NCBI RefSeq assembly: GCF_001417815.1
Contig: NZ_BCFK01000069.1
Span: 1 to 62,844 of the forward strand
From: Bifidobacterium aesculapii
Lineage (GTDB): Bacteria > Actinomycetota > Actinomycetes > Actinomycetales > Bifidobacteriaceae
Length of the DNA stretch: 62,844 nucleotides
Reading direction: 5' to 3'
Shown: in pieces, positions 9,145 to 16,949 of the stretch
Layout: each line of letters opens with the position of its first letter
Numbering within the stretch: the stretch's first letter is position 1
The notes under the pieces: model-generated
The model's input: only the letters and a program-made list of their open reading frames with translations
What the model was told of the DNA's origin: nothing
Database searches by the model: none
Program-made: the position numbers and the translations under genes

Positions 9145-9187
9145 CGCACCACCGGATCGGCGAAGCGGCGGTTGCCGAGGACAGGCA
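9145..9187 (-). repeat. Left copy of the nitrilase 3' end (att-like repeat)
   Basis: This copy matches 12941-12983, the last codons of the nitrilase gene, at 40 of 43 positions, with a 26-bp identical core (9157-9182 against 12953-12978). Read on the minus strand it still encodes VPVLGNRRFADP before an unrelated tail and stop. It looks like the displaced original gene end left behind when the 3.8-kb cassette inserted, or one arm of a target-site duplication. Confidence 0.75.
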
Positions 9188-9193
9188 CACTAT

Positions 9194-9224
9194 CCCGGAT
9201 GACACGTGAATGGCGCCATCCGGG
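9194..9224 (-). terminator. Hairpin after the glycine-zipper gene
   Basis: Inverted repeat CCCGGATG (9194-9201) and CATCCGGG (9217-9224) with a 15-base loop, just downstream of the gene ending at 9233. No T-run follows on the minus strand, so terminator activity is uncertain. Confidence 0.4.
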
Positions 9225-9232
9225 AACCACTA

Positions 9233-10228
9233 TCACTGGTCGAGATTCGCTTGGGCGAGGGAAGCGGATTCGGCGGTCAGAGAACCGTTCTCCGACAACA
9301 GCGGCGTATCCAAAACGGCTTTGATGGAGGCGGCGGTGGATGCCGCAGCGGCGACGACACGCCTGCCTTCAGGCGTGAATCGCGAATAATCCTCTCCTTC
9401 TGCGTCTATGACACGTTCCAAATCGTAGATGAGCGGCAAAAACCTGGCGTCAAGCCGTGCCAGCAGCGCATAGAACAACGCGCTACGTCTGCGAATGGCG
9501 ATGCATTGATCGACTCCCGCCATCATCTCCTCACAATACTGGTTGGTTTTCGCGGACTGCGCCTTCGCCTCCTCCAGGTTCTTGCCGCCCTTGGCCCCGA
9601 CGATGGCTCCCATGACCAGCAGCGCGGGCCCTGCCACAAGGCCGCCCAGGACCGCGGCTCCGCCCGCCATGCCCAAGCCGCCCGCAGCCAGCGAACCACC
9701 TCCGAAGAAAGCGAGCGTCGCATTGGAAGCCGCGGCGCCGCTCAGCGCACTGATGGCCGTACCGGTAGAAGCCGTGGCGAGCGTGGACGCGGCGCCATAC
9801 GCGCCGAAAGCGGTGAGGGCACCGCTGGCGGCACCGGTCACGCCGCCTTCCAGCAGTGAGGATGCCACGCTCCCCATCGTCTTCAGCTCATCGAATGACG
9901 CTTTATCGATGCGCAGCCTGTCCAGTTCGTCCAATCCTTCCGAGGGCGTGAAGTCCACGTTCTTCAATCGGCCGAAGGCACCAAGAAAACGCCTCATATT
10001 CCCGTCAAGGACGATGACCTTCTCTTTGCCGAGCTGATTCAGCGATTCCGAACACTGCTCGCGCAGCTGCTCGAGCCGACGGGCCGCCCAGTGAATCCGA
10101 TCATTGGAGTTGGCGTTCAGCCGATCGGCTTTGAACTGATCGAGACCGCCTTTGGCTCCCATACCCACGCCGGCCACGCCGCCGGCCGCCGCGATACCCA
10201 TGAACAACGGCACAACGAAGATTGGCAT
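9233..10228 (-). CDS. Glycine-zipper membrane protein (cassette gene 3)
   Basis: 331 residues, no family recognised by name. The N-terminus is hydrophobic and Gly/Ala-rich (residues about 2-27), then comes a charged helical part (about 35-115). A long Gly/Ala-rich hydrophobic region follows at about 120-215, with glycine-zipper spacing around FFGGGSLAAGGLGMAGGAAV and LGGLVAGPALLVMGAIVGAKGG. A soluble helical C-terminus ends the protein. The architecture suggests membrane insertion or oligomerisation. I chose ATG 10228, which has AAGGA 8 bases upstream, over the in-frame TTG at 10234. It is last of three tandem genes and is spaced 33 bases from the TerB-like gene. A pore-type effector is possible but unproven. 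Confidence 0.7.
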   Translation of the reverse strand: MPIFVVPLFMGIAAAGGVAGVGMGAKGGLDQFKADRLNANSNDRIHWAARRLEQLREQCSESLNQLGKEKVIVLDGNMRRFLGAFGRLKNVDFTPSEGLDELDRLRIDKASFDELKTMGSVASSLLEGGVTGAASGALTAFGAYGAASTLATASTGTAISALSGAAASNATLAFFGGGSLAAGGLGMAGGAAVLGGLVAGPALLVMGAIVGAKGGKNLEEAKAQSAKTNQYCEEMMAGVDQCIAIRRRSALFYALLARLDARFLPLIYDLERVIDAEGEDYSRFTPEGRRVVAAAASTAASIKAVLDTPLLSENGSLTAESASLAQANLDQ

Positions 10229-10261
10229 AATCAATCCTTCCCTTGTCTTCCCTACCGGCCT

Positions 10262-11182
10262 TCAGCGTTTGCCGCCGAAAAGTCCGCCCATAAAACCTTT
10301 GACGACGTTGGCGGCATTGTCGGCCTGCTTCTTCGCCTCGCGCGCGGCATTGTCGGCCTGCTTGCGGATCTCGTCGCCCGCCGGGTTCAGCACATCGCCC
10401 ACGGCCTTCGCCGCGGAATTCACCGCGCCGCCGACCTGTGCGACTCCCGGGACTTTGACCGCCGCCTGCTTCACTGCTTCAGCCGCCTGCTGTGCTCCCT
10501 GCTGAACCTGATTCACGCCCTGCTGAACCTGATTCGCCACGGGAGCGGCCGCCTTGTCCAGGTTTTCTTTTGCGATGTCGAATACGTCCTTCTCAACGGT
10601 CATCGCCGCCGGAGCCGGCGGAACCATTTCATCGGCGACCAGTTGCGTAGCCGCATGGTGGATCGCCCTTTCGCGTTCTTCGAGCGTGTCCACGACAGGC
10701 TTGACCTCCGCATACGGTCGATCCGAGGTCTCGATCCACTCCCGTTCCTCCCGCACCGATTGGGCCGCCCTCATGAGATGCTCCATTTCCGGGTACAAGG
10801 ACCGTCCTCGGACAACCGTTCTCGCTATATGCCTGATGAGCTTGCGTTCATGAGCATCATAATCGCCATCCGCATACGCCGCCGCCAACATATCCCACAG
10901 CAGCAAACGAGAGGCGATGCCATCCTTGTCGTCATCCACGCGATGGGATATCGCTTCGTCGACTCCTTCCACGATCACGTCATAACGATCATCGTTCGAA
11001 TATGACCTGAGACGGCCCTCGCATGACTTGATCACCTGTCGCCGGTAGTCGTGGAAATGGTCGGAATCCAGTTCCTCGCCGATATGATCGAACAGCTCGA
11101 TTTCCTGATCATCAACGGAACCATCCACCGCCATCAGATAATAGAACGCCTTCAACGCGGCTTTCCGCTGGATATAGGTCAT
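10262..11182 (-). CDS. TerB-like protein with amphipathic repeat tail
   Basis: 306 residues. The first 140 resemble the TerB fold: KAFYYLMAVDGSVDDQEIEL near the N-terminus, a second acidic helix around YADGDYDAHERKLIRHI, and the all-helical pattern of tellurite-resistance TerB domains, which bind metals and associate with membranes in stress and phage-resistance gene sets. After residue about 200 the protein becomes Ala/Gln/Val-rich with repeats such as VANQVQQGVNQVQQGAQQAA, an apolipoprotein-like amphipathic helix likely to lie on a membrane. It ends in a Gly-rich basic tail. ATG 11182 is preferred because the GAGGAG sequence is too close to the ATG at 11191. It is the middle gene of the cassette. 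Confidence 0.72.
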   Translation of the reverse strand: MTYIQRKAALKAFYYLMAVDGSVDDQEIELFDHIGEELDSDHFHDYRRQVIKSCEGRLRSYSNDDRYDVIVEGVDEAISHRVDDDKDGIASRLLLWDMLAAAYADGDYDAHERKLIRHIARTVVRGRSLYPEMEHLMRAAQSVREEREWIETSDRPYAEVKPVVDTLEERERAIHHAATQLVADEMVPPAPAAMTVEKDVFDIAKENLDKAAAPVANQVQQGVNQVQQGAQQAAEAVKQAAVKVPGVAQVGGAVNSAAKAVGDVLNPAGDEIRKQADNAAREAKKQADNAANVVKGFMGGLFGGKR

Positions 11183-11209
11183 TACGATCATGCTCCTCTC
11201 TACAGGTCT

Positions 11210-12820
11210 CTACAGAATGAAGTTCTCGTCGGAGTCCATCACATCATCGAACTCCTGTTGAGTGCGGAATCGAGGCTGATACCCCAACGCCTCCTGAATC
11301 AATGCGTTGCCGCTCAGGTATCCGTTGACATCGTTTTCGATGATGGCCTTATCCATGGCCTCGAATCCGGCGTTGAAGGTTTCGGCCTTATCCGTCAGAT
11401 AGGTATCCACGGCATTGTTGAAATCAATCCGATACTGGCGTATCAGCTCAACGGCTTCAGCGCATTCCCGCTCCACGCGGATGCGCTCCTCCTTGGCCAT
11501 TTCATACTCATTCAGAGCCGTGGACAACTCCTCGTAGACCGCGATGGCAGCGGAATATCCGAGGGCGCTGCCCACCATGCCGGCCGCAACGGCCACCATG
11601 CCCGTGGCGCCCGCCGAAGAGACTGCGGACATGGCAACGGCAGTGCCCATCACGGCGCCCAACTGCCCCAGCCCCTGCTGCCCTATTTGCTCGACGCATT
11701 GGGCGCCGTTGATCTCTCCACGGCAGTATCGGCCGATGGCCTTGGATACGTCCACCGTAGTGGAAACCAAAGTGGCCGCGACATTCGTGTTGGACAGGCT
11801 GCGCGCATACGCGCTTGAAGCGTTCTGCAGGGCGCCTTTGATCGCGGTTCCGGAAAAAGCGGTGATGTAGCTGAACGCCGCAGCCATCGCGGCATCCTCT
11901 CCGATGTTCCTGACCGCCTGCACAGGGTCGATGTCGCCCTTGACGCATCCAACGATGTTACGTATCAGGGAGACACCGCCGCCGATGAGCGCCCCGTTCA
12001 TCGCCTGTTGGGCTCCGGCCTTATGCGCCAGTTTGGCGACGTCCTTCGCCACCACCAATTTGGGGTGCAGACGAGCTTGGATGGCCTCATCCTTGGTAAG
12101 CCCGCTCTTGCGCAGACTCTTCTTGATCTTGCGAAGTTTGTCTATTTCCTGATGGATCTTGTCGGAAGCGTCTCCGGCGAGCCCGCCATCGTCCAGCTTA
12201 TGCTGCAGCTTATTGATTTGGGCGTCGATGCCCTCAGGGCCATCGCCCATCAGTACATCGTAGTAATCATCGGGAATATCCATGAGGACGTTCCCCTCGC
12301 GGTATTTCCGATATTGTTCACTCTTCAATTCGAAGAGCAATTCCTTGGCGCTGCCACCGACGAATTTCATCTGAGCTTTGGATCCGGCTATCTCATCCCC
12401 GAACCGGTCGAATGAGACGATGTCCACGACCTGATCGTTGGCGACTTTGGTCCCATCCGCACGCGGCACGTCATCGAACCGTTTGAACCGCTCTCCCTTG
12501 CCATCGATTATGTTCTTGGCATTCCGGCGCGCCACCGATTCCATTTCGGCGCTGAACCCAGCCTGTTGTTTGATGTTCTGTTGAGCGAAATCAGGATTCA
12601 CACGCTGCCGGGCGACCGTTTTCAGACTCCGGGCGAACCGTTCTCCGCGTTCATGGTCTTCCCCGGAATAGGCCACCAGATGCTCCTTGACGGCATCGCC
12701 GAAGCGTTGCACGGTTTCCGCGGCGGCACCTTCCAGCGCCTTATCCAGAACGACGCGACGCTGCCTCTCGACTCGGCGCCGATTCTCCTGCTCCTGCGGA
12801 AAATCATCATTCCCATTCAT
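11210..12820 (-). CDS. Large coiled-coil/glycine-zipper protein (cassette gene 1)
   Basis: 536 residues, not recognised by name. Residues 1-60 are highly charged and helical. A long coiled-coil-prone part runs to about 255 (INKLQHKLDDG, IDKLRKIKKSLRKSGLTKDE). From about 265 to 425 comes a Gly/Ala-rich hydrophobic block (AGAQQAMNGALIGGGVSLI, FSYITAFSGTAIKGAL, MVAVAAGMVGSALGYSAAI). A charged helix and a soluble C-terminus follow. The central block is strongly patterned and looks like a conserved, membrane-interacting domain. ATG 12820 is chosen because AAAGGA lies about 10 bases upstream. As first gene of the cassette it is spaced 27 bases from the TerB-like gene, so the three are probably co-transcribed. 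Confidence 0.72.
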   Translation of the reverse strand: MNGNDDFPQEQENRRRVERQRRVVLDKALEGAAAETVQRFGDAVKEHLVAYSGEDHERGERFARSLKTVARQRVNPDFAQQNIKQQAGFSAEMESVARRNAKNIIDGKGERFKRFDDVPRADGTKVANDQVVDIVSFDRFGDEIAGSKAQMKFVGGSAKELLFELKSEQYRKYREGNVLMDIPDDYYDVLMGDGPEGIDAQINKLQHKLDDGGLAGDASDKIHQEIDKLRKIKKSLRKSGLTKDEAIQARLHPKLVVAKDVAKLAHKAGAQQAMNGALIGGGVSLIRNIVGCVKGDIDPVQAVRNIGEDAAMAAAFSYITAFSGTAIKGALQNASSAYARSLSNTNVAATLVSTTVDVSKAIGRYCRGEINGAQCVEQIGQQGLGQLGAVMGTAVAMSAVSSAGATGMVAVAAGMVGSALGYSAAIAVYEELSTALNEYEMAKEERIRVERECAEAVELIRQYRIDFNNAVDTYLTDKAETFNAGFEAMDKAIIENDVNGYLSGNALIQEALGYQPRFRTQQEFDDVMDSDENFIL

Positions 12821-12936
12821 CGAACGTGTCCTTTCACGCCAACGCAACGCCTTCGATACATGGAAAGTCCAACACCGTCGGATTTGTGGCAAGACTTCGC
12901 TTCGTTCGCCTTATCGCCCCGAACGCCTGCCATCGG

Positions 12937-13770
12937 TCACCGCAGCACCGGGTCGGCGAAGCGGCGGTTGCCGAGGACGGGCAGGACGCGGCGGGCGGAC
13001 GACAGCGTCTCGCGGCTCAGATCGGCGGTGATGAGCGCGGGCCCGTCATCGCCCGCTTCGACCAGCGTCTCCCCCATCGGATCGACGATGCGGCTGCATC
13101 CGATGTTGCGGGCGCTCACCTCGCTGCACGCCATCACATAGCAGGTGTTCTCCAACGCGCGTGCGGCCGCGAGCAGCGACCAGTGACGCTCCTTGCGCGG
13201 CCCCCGCACCCACGCGGCGCTCACCGCGATCGCGTCGGCGCCGCGCACGGCCAGCGAGCGCGCGGTCTCCGGGAAGCGCAGGTCGTAGCAGGTCATGACG
13301 CCGACCTTCCAGCCGTCGATGTCGATGACGGGCGGCAGCTCCGTTCCGGGCCGCACCACATCGGATTCGCGCGCGTCGAACGCGTCGTACAGGTGCAGCT
13401 TGCGGTAGGCGGCACGAATCTCCCCGTCGTCGACGGCCAGGAACACGTTGGAGACGCGCGCGTCCGCGCCCAACGTCATGTCCGACGGCTCGGGCGTGAC
13501 GTGCACCGTGCCCAGCAGCGCGACGCCACGCTCCCTGCTGATGCGGCGCAACCCGGAGACGAACGGACCGCTCAACGGCTGCGCGTGCGCGGCGGCGAAC
13601 CCGTCGTCGTCCCCGTCACGCGCGATCAGCCCTTCAGGCAATACCAGCAGGCGCGCGCCTCCGGCGGCCGCGTCGCGCGCGAACCCGTCGATGATCTCCA
13701 GATTGCGTTCCGGTTCACGCGTGACGGTGAACTGCGCCACCGCCACGGCAAGCGTCGTCAGGAATCCCAT
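12937..13770 (-). CDS. Carbon-nitrogen hydrolase (nitrilase superfamily)
   Basis: Cytosolic amidase of the nitrilase superfamily, close in appearance to omega-amidase/Nit2-type enzymes. The Glu-Lys-Cys catalytic triad is visible: Glu in LLVLPEGL, Lys in AAYRKLHLYDAF and Cys in VGVMTCYDLRFPE. The 277-residue length is normal. ATG 13770 (MGFLTTLAVAVAQF) matches family N-termini, but there is no clear ribosome-binding site. The last codons (VLGNRRFADPVLR) are the sequence copied at 9145-9187. The substrate cannot be told from sequence. The ABC ATPase gene lies upstream on the same strand, separated by 147 bases that hold short direct repeats. Confidence 0.88.
   Translation of the reverse strand: MGFLTTLAVAVAQFTVTREPERNLEIIDGFARDAAAGGARLLVLPEGLIARDGDDDGFAAAHAQPLSGPFVSGLRRISRERGVALLGTVHVTPEPSDMTLGADARVSNVFLAVDDGEIRAAYRKLHLYDAFDARESDVVRPGTELPPVIDIDGWKVGVMTCYDLRFPETARSLAVRGADAIAVSAAWVRGPRKERHWSLLAAARALENTCYVMACSEVSARNIGCSRIVDPMGETLVEAGDDGPALITADLSRETLSSARRVLPVLGNRRFADPVLR
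12941..12983 (-). repeat. Right copy of the nitrilase 3'-end repeat
   Basis: The 3' end of the intact nitrilase gene, matched at 9145-9187 with three mismatches and a 26-bp identical core. The two copies are direct repeats 3.8 kb apart and enclose exactly the three cassette genes. Confidence 0.75.
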
Positions 13771-13816
13771 ACAACACATCATGCCACGCGAAAACACCGC
13801 GTGGATCATCAAACGC

Positions 13817-13900
13817 GACGAGTGTCGGTAGAGAGACCACACGAATCATGACGAGTGTCGATATCGCGACCATCCAAATCGCGACGAGTGCAGATATGGA
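13817..13900. repeat. Three 33-bp-spaced GACGAGTG direct repeats
   Basis: GACGAGTG occurs at 13817, 13850 and 13883, exactly 33 bp apart, with further partial similarity after each core (for example TCGGTA, TCGATA and CAGATA). They fill the gap between the ABC ATPase stop and the nitrilase start. Either a protein-binding array at three-helical-turn spacing or a small decayed minisatellite. Confidence 0.5.
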
Positions 13901-13917
13901 CGCCGTCTTACAGAATC

Positions 13918-14778
13918 TCACACGGCGTAGGCGGCCCAGCGGCCGTGGGAATGCTCCACCTCGATGGGCATGCCGAACAGGTCGGACAGGCGTTCGTCCG
14001 TCAGACCCTGTTCGAGCGGGCCGGTGTAGACGATGGTGCCGGCGCCGGGATTGCCGGCCGAATCGAGCCCCTCCTCGGTGGCGTCCTCCACGGGGATCGG
14101 CTTGCGGCCCATGATGGCGATGTGGTCGAATCCGGCGGGGATCTCCTCGAGCCGGTGCGTGACGAGCACGACGGCGCGCCGCGAATCCTCCTCGCCGATA
14201 CGGCTCAGCGTGCGCATCACCTGCTCGCGCCCGCCCAGATCGAGGCCGGTGGTCGGCTCGTCCATGATGAGCAGTTCCGGGTCTCCCATGAGCGCGCGGG
14301 CAATGAGCACGCGCGTGCGTTCGCCTTCGGACAGGCGCCACATCTCCTTGCCCTCGAGGTAGCCCACACGGAAGTCGCTCAATAGTTTGCGGGCACGCGC
14401 ATACTCCTCTTGCGAATACGTGTCGCGCCAGCGTCCGGTCACGGCGGACAGTCCGGTGACGACCGCGTCGAGCGGATCCTCGAATTCGGGGAACTGGCGG
14501 CCCAGTGCGGCGGAGGCGAGTCCGATGCGCGTGCGCAGTTTGAACACGTCGTATTTGCCGAGCTGATGGCCGAGGATGAACACGCGGCCTTCGGAGGGGA
14601 ACGTGCGCGTGGCGAGCATGCCGACGGCGGTGGATTTGCCGATGCCGTTCGGCCCGAACAGCACCCACCGCTCCCCCGCGCGGATCGTCAGGTTCACGTC
14701 GGTGATGATTACGCGACGGTTGCGGCGGAATTCGACGTCCTCGAGCCTGAGCACGACGTCGTCGGTGGTGTCGGTCAT
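13918..14778 (-). CDS. Stand-alone ABC transporter ATP-binding protein
   Basis: A 286-residue ABC ATPase with Walker A GPNGIGKST (about 38-46), signature LSEGERTRVLIARALM, Walker B LLIMDEP and the switch His in LVTHR. The region after the ABC domain (about 225-286) is unlike an importer regulatory domain. No permease gene is adjacent, so the partner is unknown or the protein acts in a soluble role. It resembles the YlmA-type group often labelled molybdate-like without evidence. It lies between nitrilase and glycogen synthase on the same strand, with a terminator-like hairpin separating it from the latter. Confidence 0.85.
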   Translation of the reverse strand: MTDTTDDVVLRLEDVEFRRNRRVIITDVNLTIRAGERWVLFGPNGIGKSTAVGMLATRTFPSEGRVFILGHQLGKYDVFKLRTRIGLASAALGRQFPEFEDPLDAVVTGLSAVTGRWRDTYSQEEYARARKLLSDFRVGYLEGKEMWRLSEGERTRVLIARALMGDPELLIMDEPTTGLDLGGREQVMRTLSRIGEEDSRRAVVLVTHRLEEIPAGFDHIAIMGRKPIPVEDATEEGLDSAGNPGAGTIVYTGPLEQGLTDERLSDLFGMPIEVEHSHGRWAAYAV

Positions 14779-14843
14779 ATGCGGTTCCTCCCCGTTGTGT
14801 CTATCGTCTGTCCGTTCATCGGTATTCGCCGACGATTATCGAC

Positions 14844-14876
14844 GATGGGCCTCCCTTTCGCAAGGGAAGGCCCATC
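14844..14876 (-). terminator. Terminator-like hairpin after glgA
   Basis: GATGGGCCTCCCTT and AAGGGAAGGCCCATC form a long, slightly bulged stem with a short loop, 50 bases past the glgA stop. No long T-run follows. Confidence 0.6.
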
Positions 14877-14925
14877 CATCAGTCAATCGCCGACGGCCGA
14901 TCGCCGATCGATCGGCCGGCCGACC

Positions 14926-16176
14926 TCACTTCTTCTGCTCGGCGAGCACGTCCTCGTACACCTTGACAGTGGCGTCGCCGATGGACTCCCAGCTGAACAC
15001 GTCACGGGCGCGCTCGTAGCCGGCCTGGCCCATCTTCCTGGCGAGCTCCGGATCGGACATGACCTTGTTGATCGCGTCGGCCATGTCGTGCACGAACTTG
15101 TCCGGGTCCGTGGGGGTGCCGGTGCCGTCGCGCAGCTGGTCGATCGGCACGAGGTAGCCGGTCTCGCCGTCGACGACGACCTCGGGGATGCCGCCGGTGG
15201 CGGAGGCGACGACCGGCAGGCCGCACGCCATGGCCTCGAGGTTGACGATGCCGAGCGGCTCGTAGATGGACGGGCAGATGAACGCGTCACAGCCGTGTTC
15301 CAGCGCGGAAAGCTCGTTCTTCGGCAGCATCTCCTCGATCCAGATGATGTTGCCGCGCTTCGCGTCGAGCTCAGCGAAGGAGTTCTTGACCTCCTCCATG
15401 ATCTCCGGAGTATCGGGGGCGCCGGCGCACAGCACCACCTGGACGCCCGGGTCGACGAAGTGCAGCGCCTTGAGCAGGTACGGCAGGCCCTTCTGGCGGG
15501 TGATGCGGCCGACGAACAGCAGGGTCGGCTTGCTGCGGTCGATGTGGTAGCGGTCGAACACGCCCCATGCGGGATCGTCTTCGGCGGGCGTGGCGAATTC
15601 GGACATGGTGATGCCGTTGTACACGACGACGACCTTGTTCGGATCGAGCTCCGGGTAGGCGGTGAGGATGTCCTCACGCATGCCGCCGGAGACGGCGATG
15701 ACGCGGTCGGCGTGCTCGTAGGCGTCCTTCTCCGCCCAGGAGCTCAGGTTGTAGCCGCCGCCGAGCTGTTCGCGCTTCCACGGGCGGAACGGTTCGAGGC
15801 TGTGCGCGGTGACGACCAGCGGCGTGCCGTGAAGCATCTTGGCGAGGTAGCCGGCGAGGCAGGCGTACCACGTGTGCGCGTGGTTGATGTCGCCGTCGGC
15901 GTCGTTCGCGATCTGCAGATCCACGCCGAAGGTCTTGACCGCGCCGTTCGCGTCCTTCAATTCGGCCGGAACGTCATAGCCGACGACCTTGAGGGATCCC
16001 TTCGCCTGATCCGCGTTCGGGATGGCCGGCATGTCGGCCTCGGTGCGCGGACCGTCGAACGCGCGCACGGTCACGTCGACGCGCTCGGCGAGCACCTTGG
16101 ACAGCTCTTCGGCGTGCACGCCGGCGCCTCCGTAGACGTGCGGCGGGTATTCGCGGGTGAGAATGTTGACCTTCAT
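14926..16176 (-). CDS. glgA: Actinobacterial glycogen synthase, GT4 type
   Basis: A 416-residue glycosyltransferase of the actinobacterial GlgA group (called GlgM, alpha-maltose-1-phosphate synthase, where studied in mycobacteria). It starts with the donor-fold motif REYPPHVYGGAGVHAEEL and carries HAHTWYACLAG, the GT4 nucleotide-sugar site LLFVGRITRQKGL, and the E-x7-E motif CPSIYEPLGIVNLEAMACG. Homologues transfer glucose from ADP- or UDP-glucose to glucan or glucose-1-phosphate. The gene appears monocistronic: a long intergenic space lies upstream and a hairpin downstream. Confidence 0.9.
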   Translation of the reverse strand: MKVNILTREYPPHVYGGAGVHAEELSKVLAERVDVTVRAFDGPRTEADMPAIPNADQAKGSLKVVGYDVPAELKDANGAVKTFGVDLQIANDADGDINHAHTWYACLAGYLAKMLHGTPLVVTAHSLEPFRPWKREQLGGGYNLSSWAEKDAYEHADRVIAVSGGMREDILTAYPELDPNKVVVVYNGITMSEFATPAEDDPAWGVFDRYHIDRSKPTLLFVGRITRQKGLPYLLKALHFVDPGVQVVLCAGAPDTPEIMEEVKNSFAELDAKRGNIIWIEEMLPKNELSALEHGCDAFICPSIYEPLGIVNLEAMACGLPVVASATGGIPEVVVDGETGYLVPIDQLRDGTGTPTDPDKFVHDMADAINKVMSDPELARKMGQAGYERARDVFSWESIGDATVKVYEDVLAEQKK

Positions 16177-16340
16177 TGGTGTGCTACCTCTCTTTCCGTC
16201 CGGAAAAACTCAAGCAGCTTCCACTCTACGGCACGACATACGGAAAAACGCACAACCTGCGTCGTGCGTTTCGCGTTTGTTCATCTCCTCCGGATGCGCG
16301 TCGCACGGACGTCATCGACGTCATGCGGCGCGCATCGGAA

Positions 16341-16811
16341 TCAGACGGCGGTGCCGTGCTCGTCCAGATTCGGATTGTGCCTGGAATCGCCGGCGGTGAA
16401 GAACAGGCTCACCACGCCCACGATGAACACGGCGGACACGGTGATGATCAGCCACATGGGGCGCAGCGATGTCGGCAGCCACATGACCACGAAGAACGCG
16501 ATGATGGACAACGCGATCAGCGTCCAGCTGCCCACGCGGAACCATTGGCGCACCGAATGCGGCTTCCTGAACGCCTTCGGGTCACGGTAGTCGGGGTTCG
16601 TGGTGAGTGTCGTGTCGGTTTCGGCGATAGGACCGCCGCTCGGCTTCCACGGGCCGAGGTCGCCGCCCTCCTGCAGCCTGCGGGAACGCTCCTGCAGCTG
16701 GTATTCGTCGATCATGCCCGACCGTGCGCGCCCGCGCGTGGAATCGTACTGCGAAGGGATACCTCTACGGTCCGCTTTGGCCTTGGCACGACGTTCCGCT
16801 CGATTCGGCAT
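16341..16811 (-). CDS. Small two-helix membrane protein
   Basis: 156 residues with no recognised family. The N-terminus is very basic (MPNRAERRAKAKADRRG), followed by a soluble Ser/Pro-containing part. Two hydrophobic helices follow at about 97-115 and 121-139. ATG 16811 is supported by AAAGGAG 6 bases upstream. It sits between gltD and glgA, in a separate transcript from gltBD because a strong terminator lies just before it. Probably inserted in the cytoplasmic membrane with both ends inside; no function inferred. Confidence 0.8.
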   Translation of the reverse strand: MPNRAERRAKAKADRRGIPSQYDSTRGRARSGMIDEYQLQERSRRLQEGGDLGPWKPSGGPIAETDTTLTTNPDYRDPKAFRKPHSVRQWFRVGSWTLIALSIIAFFVVMWLPTSLRPMWLIITVSAVFIVGVVSLFFTAGDSRHNPNLDEHGTAV

Positions 16812-16834
16812 ATGAAGCTCCTTTGGTAGAAAAG

Positions 16835-16863
16835 AATCCTGCGGTAGATAGTACCGCAGGATT
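16835..16863 (-). terminator. Terminator of the gltBD operon
   Basis: Perfect 12-bp inverted repeat AATCCTGCGGTA and TACCGCAGGATT with a 5-base loop, followed on the minus strand by CTTTTCT. It lies 87 bases beyond the gltD stop and ahead of the small membrane protein gene. Confidence 0.85.
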
Positions 16864-16949
16864 CCATTGGATGACGGCATCCATACCGTCATCCATCACT
16901 GTGACGCATGCCATGCCCGCGTGATGCCGGCGGGCGTGGCGGACCGCAC

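Noticed and set aside
9194..9224. Hairpin near the left repeat as a recombinase binding site
   Set aside because: It lies directly after a gene end and has no matching copy at the right border, so a weak terminator is the simpler reading.
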